Source: Paraburkholderia sartisoli (GTDB taxonomy: Bacteria; Pseudomonadota; Gammaproteobacteria; Burkholderiales; Burkholderiaceae). From it: a stretch of 64,000 nt of DNA. The position numbers and the translations under genes were made by a program. Shown here in pieces: positions 49,599-59,399 of the stretch; position 1 is the first letter of the stretch, and every line of letters begins with the position of its first letter. Location of the stretch: the NCBI RefSeq assembly GCF_900107685.1, contig NZ_FNRQ01000006.1:372001-436000 (forward strand), written 5' to 3'. The notes beneath the pieces were generated by a model. It was not told the origin of the DNA. It saw nothing but the letters and a program-made list of their open reading frames with translations, and did not search any database.

Positions 49599-51341
49599 AT
49601 GGCAGAAGTAGTTGGGACCATTAAGCCGCAGACAGCCGCTGCAGAAGCTACGCAGCAAACAACCGACGGCTTTCACCTCGTCATCGATGCGCTGAAGGCA
49701 AACGACATCGATACGATTTTCGGTCTGGTCGGCATCCCCATCACCGACCTGGCTCGCCTTGCGCAAGCCGAGGGCATGCGCTTCATCGGCTTTCGCCATG
49801 AGCAGCACGCGGGCAACGCGGCGGCCATCGCCGGCTATATGACAAAGAAGCCGGGCATCTGCCTGACGGTGTCGGCGCCGGGCTTCCTGAACGGCCTCAC
49901 GGCACTCGCCAACGCCACCACGAACTGCTTCCCGATGATTCTCATCAGCGGTTCGAGCGAGCGCGAAATCGTCGACCTGCAGCAAGGCGATTACGAAGAG
50001 ATGGATCAGTTGAACGCGGCGAAGCCGTACGCGAAGGCCGCGTATCGCGTGCTGCACGCCGAAGACATCGGCATCGGCGTCGCGCGCGCCATTCGTGCGG
50101 CCGTGTCGGGTCGTCCGGGCGGCGTGTACCTCGATCTGCCCGCCAAGCTGCTCGCGCAGACGATGGACGCCGTGAAGGCAAAAAAATCGCTCGTGCGCGT
50201 GATCGACGCCGCGCCGCGCCAGCTGCCGGCGCCTGAATCGGTACAGCGCGCGCTCGATCTGCTGAAGGGCGCAAAGCGTCCGCTGATCCTGCTCGGCAAG
50301 GGCGCCGCCTACGCGCAGGCCGACGCGGAAATCCGCGCGTTCGTCGAGAAGACCGGCATTCCGTATCTGCCGATGTCGATGGCGAAGGGCCTGCTGCCCG
50401 ACACGCACGAACAGTCGGCTTCCGCCGCGCGCTCGTTCGTGCTGGCCGAGGCGGACGTCGTCGTGCTGATCGGCGCGCGTCTGAACTGGCTGCTTTCGCA
50501 CGGCAAGGGCAAGACCTGGGGTGCGCCGAAGCAGTTCGTCCAGATCGACATCTCGCCGACGGAAATCGACAGCAACGTGGCGATCGCCGCGCCGGTGATC
50601 GGCGATATCGGTTCGTGCGTGTCGGCGCTCGTGGCAGGCCTCGATGCGAGCTTCCCGAAACCCGCCGTCGAATGGACGGGCGCGATCACGGAGCGCAAGA
50701 GCACCAACCTCGCGAAGATGGCCGCGACGCTGGCGAAGAACCCGTCGCCGATGAATTTCCACAGCGCACTGCGCGCGATCCGCGACGTGCTGAAAACGCG
50801 TCCCGACATCAACGTCGTCAACGAAGGCGCCAATACGCTCGACTACGCCCGCAGCATCATCGACATGTACGAGCCGCGCAAGCGCTTCGACTCGGGCACG
50901 TGGGGAATCATGGGCATCGGCATGGGCTTCGCGATCGGTGCGGCGGTGACGAGCGGCAAGCAGGTCGTCGCGATCGAAGGCGACAGCGCGTTCGGCTTTA
51001 GCGGCATGGAACTCGAAACCATCTGTCGTTACGACCTGCCGGTCTGCACGATCGTCTTCAACAACAACGGCGTGTATCGCGGCACCGACGTGAACCCGAC
51101 GGGCGGCAAGGACGTTGCGCCGACGGTGTTCGTGAAGGGCGCGCGCTACGACAGGATGATCGAGGCGTTCGGCGGCATCGGACACCACGCCACGACGCCC
51201 GAGGAGTTGACGAAGGCCCTGCTCGAAGCCATCGCTTCAGGCAAGCCGACGCTCATCAACGCAGTGATCGACGAAGCCGCCGGCACCGAAAGCGGTCGTC
51301 TGACGAACCTGAATCCGCAAAGCGCGGCAATGAAGAAATAA
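49599..51341 (+). CDS. oxc: oxalyl-CoA decarboxylase
   Basis: A 580-residue thiamine-diphosphate enzyme that converts oxalyl-CoA to formyl-CoA and CO2. The activating Glu is E68 in [10 protein letters not shown], the ThDP/Mg motif runs from G461-D462-S463 ([13 protein letters not shown]) to [10 protein letters not shown], and the [19 protein letters not shown] segment is characteristic of Oxc against other ThDP decarboxylases. The length is normal. CAAGGAGGAG precedes the ATG. frc follows 29 bases on. Confidence 0.97.
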   Translation: MAEVVGTIKPQTAAAEATQQTTDGFHLVIDALKANDIDTIFGLVGIPITDLARLAQAEGMRFIGFRHEQHAGNAAAIAGYMTKKPGICLTVSAPGFLNGLTALANATTNCFPMILISGSSEREIVDLQQGDYEEMDQLNAAKPYAKAAYRVLHAEDIGIGVARAIRAAVSGRPGGVYLDLPAKLLAQTMDAVKAKKSLVRVIDAAPRQLPAPESVQRALDLLKGAKRPLILLGKGAAYAQADAEIRAFVEKTGIPYLPMSMAKGLLPDTHEQSASAARSFVLAEADVVVLIGARLNWLLSHGKGKTWGAPKQFVQIDISPTEIDSNVAIAAPVIGDIGSCVSALVAGLDASFPKPAVEWTGAITERKSTNLAKMAATLAKNPSPMNFHSALRAIRDVLKTRPDINVVNEGANTLDYARSIIDMYEPRKRFDSGTWGIMGIGMGFAIGAAVTSGKQVVAIEGDSAFGFSGMELETICRYDLPVCTIVFNNNGVYRGTDVNPTGGKDVAPTVFVKGARYDRMIEAFGGIGHHATTPEELTKALLEAIASGKPTLINAVIDEAAGTESGRLTNLNPQSAAMKK

Positions 51342-51370
51342 CACCCGTTAAGTCAACAGGAGATACAAAG

Positions 51371-52621
51371 GTGAGCAAACCTCTCGATGGCGTCAAGATC
51401 ATTGACTTTACTCACGTCCAGGCGGGCCCGGCATGCACTCAGATGCTGGCATGGTTTGGTGCAGACGTAATCAAGGTCGAACGTCCAGGCTCTGGCGACG
51501 TCACGCGTAGCCAGTTGCGCGACATCCCGGGCGTCGACGCGCTTTACTTCACGATGCTGAACAGCAACAAGCGTTCGCTGACGCTCGACACCAAGAAGCC
51601 GGAAGGCAAGGAAGTGCTCGAAAAACTGATCCGCGAATCGGACGTGCTGGTCGAAAACTTCGGCCCGGGCGCACTCGACCGGATGGGCTTTTCGTGGGAA
51701 CGGCTGAACGAACTGAATCCGAAGATGATTGTCGCTTCGGTGAAGGGCTTCAGCGACGGCCACCACTACGACGACCTGAAGGTCTATGAAAACGTCGCGC
51801 AGTGCGCAGGCGGCGCGGCATCGACCACCGGTTTCTGGGACGGTCCGCCGACAATCAGCGCGGCGGCGCTCGGCGACAGCAACACGGGCATGCACCTCGC
51901 GATCGGCATCCTGACCGCGCTGATCGGCCGCGACAAGACCGGCAAGGGCCAGAAGGTCGCGGTTTCGATGCAGGACAGCGTGCTGAACCTGTGCCGCGTG
52001 AAGCTGCGCGACCAGCAACGTCTCGATCGCGTCGGCTACCTGGAGGAGTATCCGCAATATCCGCACGGTGAATTCAGCGACGTCGTGCCGCGCGGCGGCA
52101 ACGCCGGCGGTGGCGGCCAGCCGGGCTGGGTGCTCAAGTGCAAGGGCTGGGAAACGGACGCGAACGCGTACATCTACTTCACGGTGCAGGGCCACGCGTG
52201 GGAGCCGATCTGCCGCGCGATCGGCCGGCCGGAATGGATCGACGACCCGGCGTACAAGACTGCTGAAGCGCGTCAGCCGCACATCTTCGAAATCTTCAAG
52301 ACGATCGAAGAATGGCTTGCCGACAAGACGAAGTTCGAAGCGGTCGACGTCCTGCGCAAGTTCGATATTCCGTGCTCGCCGGTTTTGACGATGAAAGAGC
52401 TCGCGAACGATCCGTCGCTGCGCGCAAGCGGCACGATCGCCGAAGTGCAGCACAAGGAGCGCGGCAGCTATCTGACGGTGGGCAGCCCGATCAAGTTCTC
52501 GGACATGAAGCCTGAAATCACCGGGTCGCCGCTGCTGGGCGAGCATACCGAGGAAGTGCTCGCGGGTCTGGGCTACAGCCGGAACCAGATCGAGAATCTG
52601 CGAGAATCGAAAGTGGTCTGA
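51371..52621 (+). CDS. frc: formyl-CoA:oxalate CoA-transferase
   Basis: A 416-residue class III CoA-transferase that passes CoA from formyl-CoA to oxalate. The catalytic Asp is D169 in [11 protein letters not shown], the same number as in the characterised enzymes; Q17 in HVQAGPAC and the glycine loop [10 protein letters not shown] are also present. GTG start at 51371, behind AGGAGA. It is co-transcribed with oxc, and a double terminator follows. Confidence 0.97.
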   Translation: MSKPLDGVKIIDFTHVQAGPACTQMLAWFGADVIKVERPGSGDVTRSQLRDIPGVDALYFTMLNSNKRSLTLDTKKPEGKEVLEKLIRESDVLVENFGPGALDRMGFSWERLNELNPKMIVASVKGFSDGHHYDDLKVYENVAQCAGGAASTTGFWDGPPTISAAALGDSNTGMHLAIGILTALIGRDKTGKGQKVAVSMQDSVLNLCRVKLRDQQRLDRVGYLEEYPQYPHGEFSDVVPRGGNAGGGGQPGWVLKCKGWETDANAYIYFTVQGHAWEPICRAIGRPEWIDDPAYKTAEARQPHIFEIFKTIEEWLADKTKFEAVDVLRKFDIPCSPVLTMKELANDPSLRASGTIAEVQHKERGSYLTVGSPIKFSDMKPEITGSPLLGEHTEEVLAGLGYSRNQIENLRESKVV

Positions 52622-52642
52622 TTGTTCCACAGGGGTCGCACG

Positions 52643-52701
52643 TGACGCTCGCTTGCCGGATTGCGAGCGTCAGTGAAACAGCGCCCCCGTGGGCGCTGTT
52701 T
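52643..52701 (+). terminator. tandem terminator after frc
   Basis: Two stems follow the frc stop: TGACGCTCGC with its complement (52643-52672) and AAACAGCGCCC with its complement around CCGT (52676-52701), the second ending in T residues. Confidence 0.75.
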
Positions 52702-52761
52702 TCACAATGACACCGGCGGGCGCGATCATCGCGCCCGCCATCAACGGAGATTCGCTCGACC

Positions 52762-53205
52762 ATGCAGCCAGCCATCGATTATCAGCAACTTGTCACGGCG
52801 ATCGGAGACGCGGTCGTCATTTCGGGCGCCGACGGCAACATCACGCTGTGGAATCCCGCCGCGGAGCGCATGTTTGGCTTCACTGAAGAAGAGGCGCTTG
52901 GCAGATCGCTCGACGTGATCATTCCCGAGCGTCTGCGTGGCCGTCACTGGGAGGGTTACCAGAAAACCATGGCAACCGGCCAGACGCGCTATGGCAACGA
53001 CGTGCTGCGCGTGCCCGCCGTTCACAAGGACGGCCGTGCGCTGTCGATCGCCTTTACCGTCGCGCTGCTGTATGCGCCGGACAGGACGTTGACCGGCATC
53101 GTCGCCGTGATCCGCGACGAAACGAGCCGCTTCCAGGAAGATCGCGGTCTGCGCAAGCGTATCGCTGAACTGGAAGCGAAGGTGCAGGCACAGGCGGCCG
53201 CGTAA
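52762..53205 (+). CDS. stand-alone PAS-domain protein
   Basis: A 147-residue protein made of one PAS domain (about residues 5-125: AIGDAVVISGADGNITLWNP, AERMFGFTEEEALGRSLDVIIP, then a core sheet ending VAVIRDETSRF) and a short C-terminal coiled coil (KRIAELEAKVQ). It has no output domain, so it may pass on a redox or ligand signal by protein contact, or act in dimers. It lies behind the frc terminator and before a small unknown gene, and looks like an accessory to the oxalate genes. Confidence 0.87.
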   Translation: MQPAIDYQQLVTAIGDAVVISGADGNITLWNPAAERMFGFTEEEALGRSLDVIIPERLRGRHWEGYQKTMATGQTRYGNDVLRVPAVHKDGRALSIAFTVALLYAPDRTLTGIVAVIRDETSRFQEDRGLRKRIAELEAKVQAQAAA

Positions 53206-53247
53206 GGCTTCGTGGCTTCAACGATGGGCCCTGTCAGGAGAGATTCG

Positions 53248-53505
53248 ATGCGTGTAGAAACGCTGGGACGTTACCAGCTCGAGCTGTCGGCGCGGCAGTT
53301 CATCCACAACGGCGGGTGGGCCGCGTTCGCCGCGATCAGCACCACCGACGACGCCGATGCCGCGCCGGTCGACGTGCTGCCGCTGCAGCAGGTCATGGAA
53401 AACGCGGTCTTCGAGAGCGAGGCCGCGGCGATCGCCGCTGCGCGTGGCGTCGTGATCGCGTTGCTGAAGCGGCCGCAGGCGCCCGCCACGCCGGTCATCA
53501 GCTGA
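53248..53505 (+). CDS. small hypothetical protein (85 residues)
   Basis: An 85-residue protein of unknown function. The chain is short and mixed alpha/beta, with YQLELSARQFIHNGGWAAFA near the start and an Ala-rich helix (VFESEAAAIAAARGVVIALL) near the end. AGGAG precedes the ATG at 53248. It lies 42 bases after the PAS gene and is likely co-transcribed. No signal peptide. Confidence 0.65.
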   Translation: MRVETLGRYQLELSARQFIHNGGWAAFAAISTTDDADAAPVDVLPLQQVMENAVFESEAAAIAAARGVVIALLKRPQAPATPVIS

Positions 53506-53529
53506 GCGGCGACGGACGGCGTGCCGGCG

Positions 53530-54999
53530 TCAGTGGGTCGACGCCTCGCGGGCCGTCCGTAGTTTGATCGCGGGCACGATCGTCACCGAGATCATCACGC
53601 CGAGCGAAATCACGAGAATCGACGCAAACGTGAGATGCAGCGACTGGTGCAGGACCAGCCGGGCGGCGTTGTCGCGCATCGTGTCAGCGGTTGAGTCGAG
53701 GAGTTGCCGCAGCTGGTCGGACGAGACGGCGGCGGTGCCCTTCGAGTGGCTCAAGCCGTAGTTGAGCACCGCGCCGAACATCGCCGCGCCGAGCGTGCTG
53801 CCCAGATTGCGCGAGAAGAGATTCGACGCCGTTGCGCTGCCGCGCTCCGACGGCGTCACGATTTCCTGGATCAGGATCAGCGAGCTGACGCTCACGACGC
53901 CCATGCCGAACCCCATCACGAGCGAGCCGATGCCCGCGAGAACTGGTGTGCTGCCGGGCGTCAGCGTGGTGAAGAACACGGCGCCAAGCGGCAGGAACAC
54001 GCTGCCGGCGATCAGTGTGCGGCGCAGGCCGATCCGGTGAAACGTGCGCGCCGCGAGCGTGGCGCCGCTCGGCCAGCCGAGCATCATCATCGTCAGCGCG
54101 AGCCCCGCGACGACCGGCGAGCGGTGCAGCACGCCCTGCACGTACATCGGCAGAAACGTCGTCAGTCCCATCAGCGCCATGCCCGAGAGCACGGTGGCGA
54201 CGTTGCACGCGGCGATCGGCCGGTGGCTCCACAGCGCGAATGAAATCATCGGGTCGGCGGCGCGTCGTTCCTGCACGACGAAGAGCGCGCCGCATACGAC
54301 GGATGCGACCAGTTCCAGCGTGCCGCGCGCATAGTCCGACGTGCCGAAATCTGTCAGCGCCATCATGAGCGACGCAATCGAGAGCGTGAACAGTGCCGCG
54401 CCCGCGATGTCGATCGAAGGCTTGCCGTGCCGCTCGTGCTCGTGCAGATAGCGAACAAAGCCGATTGCGGACATGATGCCGATCGGCACGTTGATCCAGA
54501 AGATCCACGCCCACGAGAGATCGCGAATGATGAGGCCGCCGAGCATCGGCCCGATCACAGCCGAGATCGCCCACACGCTCGCGAGATACCCCTGAATCTT
54601 GCCGCGCTCGCGCGCCGGATACAGGTCGCCGACGATCGTCAGCGCGACGGGCTGCATGGCGCCGGCGCCGATACCCTGAATCAGGCGAAACGCGATCATC
54701 GCCGGCATCGACCACGCGAAGCCGGCCAGCACCGAGCCCACGATGAAAATCGCGATGCCGGTCAGCATGACTGGCTTGCGGCCGTACAGATCGGCGAGCT
54801 TGCCGAACACGACGGTCATCGCCGTCTGCGCCAGCAGGAACGACGAGAAAACCCAGCTGTACAGACTCAGCCCGCCGAGTTCGGTCACGATCTGCGGCAT
54901 CACGGTCGAGACGATGGTGGCCTCGATCGCGACCATCGCCATCGAGGCCATCACCGAGGCAATCACCAGCGGTCTTACGGTTTTTGTGTGTTGTGACAT
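53530..54999 (-). CDS. MFS drug:H+ antiporter, DHA2 family (14 helices)
   Basis: A 489-residue exporter. It starts MSQHTKTVRPLVIASVMASM and has DHA2 features: TELGGLSLYSWVFSSFLLAQ, the motif GKLADLYGRKPVML in the first loop and, in helix 5, QGYLASVWAISAVIGPMLGG. About fourteen helices are visible. The ATG at 54999 lies 14 bases after the EamA gene's stop, so the two exporters form one transcript. The export substrate is unknown. Confidence 0.9.
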   Translation of the reverse strand: MSQHTKTVRPLVIASVMASMAMVAIEATIVSTVMPQIVTELGGLSLYSWVFSSFLLAQTAMTVVFGKLADLYGRKPVMLTGIAIFIVGSVLAGFAWSMPAMIAFRLIQGIGAGAMQPVALTIVGDLYPARERGKIQGYLASVWAISAVIGPMLGGLIIRDLSWAWIFWINVPIGIMSAIGFVRYLHEHERHGKPSIDIAGAALFTLSIASLMMALTDFGTSDYARGTLELVASVVCGALFVVQERRAADPMISFALWSHRPIAACNVATVLSGMALMGLTTFLPMYVQGVLHRSPVVAGLALTMMMLGWPSGATLAARTFHRIGLRRTLIAGSVFLPLGAVFFTTLTPGSTPVLAGIGSLVMGFGMGVVSVSSLILIQEIVTPSERGSATASNLFSRNLGSTLGAAMFGAVLNYGLSHSKGTAAVSSDQLRQLLDSTADTMRDNAARLVLHQSLHLTFASILVISLGVMISVTIVPAIKLRTAREASTH

Positions 55000-55013
55000 G
55001 GGGGTTTCCGGTT

Positions 55014-55931
55014 TCAAGCCGGACGTGCGCGTGAATGTAGAAGGACGGTGCCGATGCCGCCGAGGGCAATCACGACCATGCCGAGCGCGGACCACCGATC
55101 GGGTACCTGGCTGAACAGCGCCCAGCTGAAGAGTGCAGCGAACGCGAGCTGTGCGTAACCAAACGGCGTGAGCAGCGCGAGTGGCGCGCGGCGCAGCGCC
55201 TGGAGCATCAACACGTGTCCGAGCGTCGCGAGCGAAGCCATCAGCAGCACGAGAATCCAGCTTCCGGATCGTACACGGCTCATTTCGGGAAGCAGCGTCG
55301 CCTGATCTGCCCAGAGCAGAAACGCAAGTGTGATGGTTGCGACGAGCGCTGTCAGGAAATTCGTGGTGATGGGGTCGCCGCTTTTCGAGAGCTTGCTGGA
55401 TGCGACCTGAAAACAGGCGAAGGTTGTCGCGGCGCCAATGGGGAAAATCACGGTCCAGTTGAATTGCCCGCCGCCGGGGCGCACCACCATCAGCATGCCG
55501 ATGAAACCCAGCACGACCATTGCCCACTTGCTGCGCGGCACGTCTTCGTTGAGCACGGTTGCAGCGAGGAGGGTGGTGATGAGCGGCGCCATCATGGCGA
55601 GCGAGGTCGTGACGGGCAGCGGCAGATAACGCAGGCCGGCGAACGTGCAGGCTGAATTGGACAGCAGCAGGAACGCGCGCAGAAACTGCAGCTTCAGCGC
55701 GCCGGTGTTGCGAAAATGCCGGGCGCCGCGCCGTGCCTGCCACACGCCGAGCACGATCGCCTGGAAGAAGTAACGCACCAGCAGGAGCGCCAGCAGCGGG
55801 ACCGCCGTGCCGATCGCCTTGACGGTTGCATCGCTGGCCGCGAACGTCGCGGTCGTCGCGATCATGACGAGCACGCCCGCCCCGGCGGTGACCGGTAGCG
55901 AAAAGCCGCGCATGCGGGCCAAAACTTCCAT
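55014..55931 (-). CDS. EamA/DMT-family transporter
   Basis: A 305-residue membrane protein with ten helices in two EamA repeats. The first repeat has TFAASDATVKAIGTAVPLLALLLVRY in two pieces and NSACTFAGLRYLPLPVTTSLAM; the second ends with GYAQLAFAALFSWALFSQVP. First gene of a pair with the DHA2 exporter. Probably exports metabolites or amino acids. Confidence 0.9.
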   Translation of the reverse strand: MEVLARMRGFSLPVTAGAGVLVMIATTATFAASDATVKAIGTAVPLLALLLVRYFFQAIVLGVWQARRGARHFRNTGALKLQFLRAFLLLSNSACTFAGLRYLPLPVTTSLAMMAPLITTLLAATVLNEDVPRSKWAMVVLGFIGMLMVVRPGGGQFNWTVIFPIGAATTFACFQVASSKLSKSGDPITTNFLTALVATITLAFLLWADQATLLPEMSRVRSGSWILVLLMASLATLGHVLMLQALRRAPLALLTPFGYAQLAFAALFSWALFSQVPDRWSALGMVVIALGGIGTVLLHSRARPA

Positions 55932-56219
55932 CGGGCTCTCTTGTTGTGGGCGCGGATTGTTCGGGTTTGCGCTCGAATCCGGTTCGCCGGGCTCGTTGCG
56001 CTGGGGTCAATTATGACGATTAAAGTGAAAGGGTGAACCCATGCAGGGGAAAAAATGAACGACGAAGGTCCTGCTGGCCAGGATTGCACCGGCGAAACCG
56101 GGTGGTCGGCCTGCCTCTGGCCTGCTACGCTTTCTGGCGGGAGCGAGGTTCGAGCCGGGTCGTCGCCGCTGTGTGACGATTCAGATATCTTCGCTTCCAT
56201 CCCCAGGGACCTCACGCCG

Positions 56220-56603
56220 ATGCCAGCTACCATCCGCAACTCGCTCGTCTGGATCTTCGAGGCATTCGAGCGGGAGGCAACCTTCATTCGCAAGCCAATG
56301 TTCGGCTGCGAAGCCGCCTATGTCGATGGCCTGTTATGTCTGGTCGCGGCCGATCGCGACGAGCCCTGGAACGGCTTGCTGGTCTGCACGTCGCGAGAGC
56401 GCCATGCCGCTCTCATCGAGGACATGCCCGCCCTGCGGCCGCATCCCGTCCTTGGGAAATGGCTGTATGTGCCGCAAGCCGATCCGGCGTTTGAAGACGT
56501 CGCGGAAAGGCTGACAATGCTCGTGCTGGCGCGCGACGGGCGAATCGGCGTCGAGCCGAAGCCGCGCCGACGTGGTGGAAGATCGCCGCTTCCAAAGACA
56601 TAA
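56220..56603 (+). CDS. small hypothetical protein, TfoX-N-like
   Basis: A 127-residue protein. FIRKPMFGCEAAYVDGLLCLVAAD resembles the start of TfoX/Sxy N-terminal domains (a KxMFG-type strand pair), and LLVCTSRERHAALI with HPVLGKWLYVPQ follow. The C-terminus is Arg/Pro-rich. I took ATG 56220, with AGGGA 10 bases before; the frame is open upstream to 56055 but that part has little protein character. Function unknown. Confidence 0.6.
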   Translation: MPATIRNSLVWIFEAFEREATFIRKPMFGCEAAYVDGLLCLVAADRDEPWNGLLVCTSRERHAALIEDMPALRPHPVLGKWLYVPQADPAFEDVAERLTMLVLARDGRIGVEPKPRRRGGRSPLPKT

Positions 56604-56683
56604 GGCGTCGCTCCAGGCGATTTCTTTATACGACGAGGGCGGCCCGTACGACCCACTGGACGCCCGGCCACGGAGATCACCGC

Positions 56684-57994
56684 TCAGTGCCCGTGTCGCT
56701 CCTCAACAGCTACCGGTGTCTGTTTCGATTGCCGGCTCAGCATCAGCGTGACGACGGCGGACACCGCGAGCGTCGCGCCCACTACGTACAGGCCCGCTGA
56801 ATAACCCCCCGTTACGTTTTTGAGCCATCCGATCGCGAACGGACCGACGAAGCCGCCCAGATTGCCGACCGAGTTGATCATCGCGATTCCCGCCGCCGCA
56901 CCGGCGCCTGACAGGAACATGCTGGGCATCGCCCACAATGGCGCCTTGGCCGCGCTGATCCCGATGTTCACGATCACGAGCGCCAGGATGATCATCAGCG
57001 CGGTAGCCGCGTTACCGGCAAAAACGAATCCAAGGCACGCCACGACACATGGAATGACAACGTGCCATGTGCGCTCTTCCGTGCGGTCCGAATGCCGTGC
57101 CCACACGATCATCGCGATCACCGCGAGGATGCTCGGTATGCCTGCCAGCAGACCCGTTTCGAACAACCCGAACCCATACTGGCGAATGATCAGGGGCGCC
57201 CACAATCCGAGTGTGTACAGCCCCGCCGACGTGCCAAAGTAGATGAGCGCGAGTGCGAGCACACGCGGATCGCGCAAGGCGCTTAGCGCACCAGCGGTGT
57301 GGCCGGCATGCGCCTGCCTCGCCTCCGCTTCCGTCTTCATCTTCGCGATCAGCCATGCGCGCTCTTCCGGTTGAAGCCACTGCGCTTTCGCCGGCGTGTC
57401 CGTCAGGTACTTCAGCACGAAGAAGCCGAGAATGATCGCCGGCACCGCTTCGAGAATGTAGAGCAACTGCCAGTCGGCCAGTCCGGCGACTGGAGGCAGC
57501 TTCATGATCGCGCCGGAGAGCGGCGAGCCGATCGCGGTCGAGATCGGCGCGGCTGCCATGAACCATGCCGCGGCGGCCGCACGTTGACGCAACGGGAACC
57601 ACAGGCTCAGATACAGGATGATGCCGGGGAAGAAGCCCGCTTCGGCGACACCCAGCATAAAGCGCAGCGCGTAGAAGCTGTTTGGGCCGACGACGAACGC
57701 CGACGCGAACGACACGATCCCCCACGACACCATCACGCGGGCAATCCACCGGCGCGCACCGACCCGGTGAAGAATCAGGTTCGACGGCACTTCGAACAGG
57801 AAGTAGCCGATAAAGAACAGTCCGCCGCCGAAACCAAAGGCGGCAGGCGAAAGGCCGATGGCCCTGTTCATCGTCAGCGCGGCGAAGCCCACGTTGACGC
57901 GGTCGAGAAAACTCACGAAATACAGCAGCATGACAAACGGAATGATCCGCAGCATGAGCTTGCGGGACACCCGGCTTTCGAGTTCGGAAATCAT
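56684..57994 (-). CDS. MFS transporter, ACS family (tartrate-type)
   Basis: A 436-residue, twelve-helix carrier. LYFVSFLDRVNVGFAALTMN and FFIGYFLFEVPSNLILHRVGARRWIAR are the standard ACS motifs, found in tartrate, phthalate and galactonate carriers. AAGGAGGAG precedes the ATG. It lies downstream of the tartrate dehydrogenase gene, about 200 bases apart and in the same direction, so uptake of tartrate or a similar dicarboxylate is likely. Confidence 0.9.
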   Translation of the reverse strand: MISELESRVSRKLMLRIIPFVMLLYFVSFLDRVNVGFAALTMNRAIGLSPAAFGFGGGLFFIGYFLFEVPSNLILHRVGARRWIARVMVSWGIVSFASAFVVGPNSFYALRFMLGVAEAGFFPGIILYLSLWFPLRQRAAAAAWFMAAAPISTAIGSPLSGAIMKLPPVAGLADWQLLYILEAVPAIILGFFVLKYLTDTPAKAQWLQPEERAWLIAKMKTEAEARQAHAGHTAGALSALRDPRVLALALIYFGTSAGLYTLGLWAPLIIRQYGFGLFETGLLAGIPSILAVIAMIVWARHSDRTEERTWHVVIPCVVACLGFVFAGNAATALMIILALVIVNIGISAAKAPLWAMPSMFLSGAGAAAGIAMINSVGNLGGFVGPFAIGWLKNVTGGYSAGLYVVGATLAVSAVVTLMLSRQSKQTPVAVEERHGH

Positions 57995-58195
57995 TGTCTC
58001 CTCCTTGGAGGTTTGAGCGGTGCTCTATTCAGATTTCGATGTGCTCGCATCAATACACCCTGGCAACCGGACTTCGATGACGCGTGACATTGCCCGTCTC
58101 AAGAGGGTTGCCGCCCTGTATTCGCCGCACTCGGGACGAGCCCGGCCACCACGCAGACCGGACCCCTGCGGAGCCGCCGATGGCGCTTAAGCCGC

Positions 58196-59290
58196 TTAAG
58201 CCGCGTTGGCTGCAGGCACCGCGGCTTTCTCGATGAACGCGCAGACGGCGGCCGTCACCTGCGCCGTCGTTGCCGTGCCGCCAAGGTCACGGGTGTGGAG
58301 CGACGTGTCCGCGGTCACTGCTTCGACGGCTTGCATCACGCGTTTGGCCGCGTCGAATTCGCCGAGGTGTTCGAGCAGCATGACGACTGACCAGAAGGTG
58401 CCGACCGGATTGGCGAGACCCTTGCCCATGATGTCGAACGCGGAACCGTGGATCGGTTCGAACATCGACGGATAGCGGCGTTCCGGATCGATGTTGCCTG
58501 TCGGCGCGATGCCGAGGCTGCCGGCGAGTGCGGCGGCGAGGTCGCTCAGGATGTCGGCGTGCAGGTTGGTGGCGACGATCGTGTCGAGTGTGGCCGGGCG
58601 GTTGATCATGCGGGCGGTCGATGCGTCCACCAGTTCCTTGTCCCATTTGACGTCCGGGAATTCCTTCGAGATTTCGAGCGCGATTTCGTCCCACATCACC
58701 ATTGCGTGACGCTGCGCGTTGCTCTTCGTAATGACGGTCAGCAGTTTGCGCGGACGCGATTGCGCGAGACGGAACGCGAAACGCATGATCCGCTCGACAC
58801 CGGCGCGCGTCATGATCGACACGTCCGTTGCGGCTTCGATCGGATGTCCCTGATGAACGCGGCCGCCCACGCCGGAATATTCGCCTTCCGAGTTTTCGCG
58901 GACGATGACCCAGCTCAGGTCTTCCGGCTTGCAGCGCTTCAGCGGCCCATCGATGCCCGGCAGGATGCGGGTCGGACGCACGTTCGCGTACTGGTCGAAG
59001 CCCTGGCAGATTTTCAGGCGCAGGCCCCACAGCGTGACGTGATCAGGAATGTCCGGATCGCCGGCCGAGCCGAACAGGATCGCATCCTTGTCGCGGATTG
59101 CGTCGAGCCCGCTGGCGGGCATCATGACGCCATGCTCGCGGTAGTAGTCGCCGCCCCAGTCGAAGTTTTCAAACTCGAATGCGAACGACCGGGTGGTCCT
59201 GGCAAGTGCTTCGAGGACCTGCGCGCCAGCGGGGATGACTTCCTTGCCGATGCCGTCGCCGGGGATGGTTGCGATGCGGTAGGTTTTCAT
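58196..59290 (-). CDS. ttuC: tartrate dehydrogenase/decarboxylase
   Basis: A 364-residue member of the isocitrate/isopropylmalate dehydrogenase superfamily. It starts MKTYRIATIPGDGIGKEVIPAG and has SAGDPDIPDHVTLWGLRLKI, then FDQYANVRPTRILPGI, VRENSEGEYSGVGGR, catalytic Lys in VITKSNAQRHAM, and the NAD site GSAFDIMGKGLANPVGTFWS. These match TtuC-type enzymes, which act on tartrate and D-malate with NAD. The ATG is at 59290, behind AAGGACGG. A LysR gene is divergent. Confidence 0.93.
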   Translation of the reverse strand: MKTYRIATIPGDGIGKEVIPAGAQVLEALARTTRSFAFEFENFDWGGDYYREHGVMMPASGLDAIRDKDAILFGSAGDPDIPDHVTLWGLRLKICQGFDQYANVRPTRILPGIDGPLKRCKPEDLSWVIVRENSEGEYSGVGGRVHQGHPIEAATDVSIMTRAGVERIMRFAFRLAQSRPRKLLTVITKSNAQRHAMVMWDEIALEISKEFPDVKWDKELVDASTARMINRPATLDTIVATNLHADILSDLAAALAGSLGIAPTGNIDPERRYPSMFEPIHGSAFDIMGKGLANPVGTFWSVVMLLEHLGEFDAAKRVMQAVEAVTADTSLHTRDLGGTATTAQVTAAVCAFIEKAAVPAANAA

Positions 59291-59371
59291 GCCGCCGTCC
59301 TTCAGGTGTCGTTGGGGTAGGCGAACTTTACCCATCTCCGGACGTGAAAACCGGTGCTAAACTCAAAGCAT

Positions 59372-59397
59372 CTTTAACTTTAATTCATAAGTAAAAG
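59372..59397. promoter_or_regulatory. inverted repeat before the LysR gene
   Basis: CTTTAACTT and AAGTAAAAG pair at 8 of 9 positions with an 8-base spacer. It lies between ttuC and the divergent LysR gene, two bases before the LysR start, so it is a candidate autoregulatory site. Confidence 0.4.
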
Positions 59398-59399
59398 TC

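Noticed and set aside
53530-56010. 826-residue frame on the minus strand as one protein
   Set aside because: The DHA2 exporter begins at 54999. The upstream part is the antisense-like alternate frame of the EamA gene, which is real in another frame.
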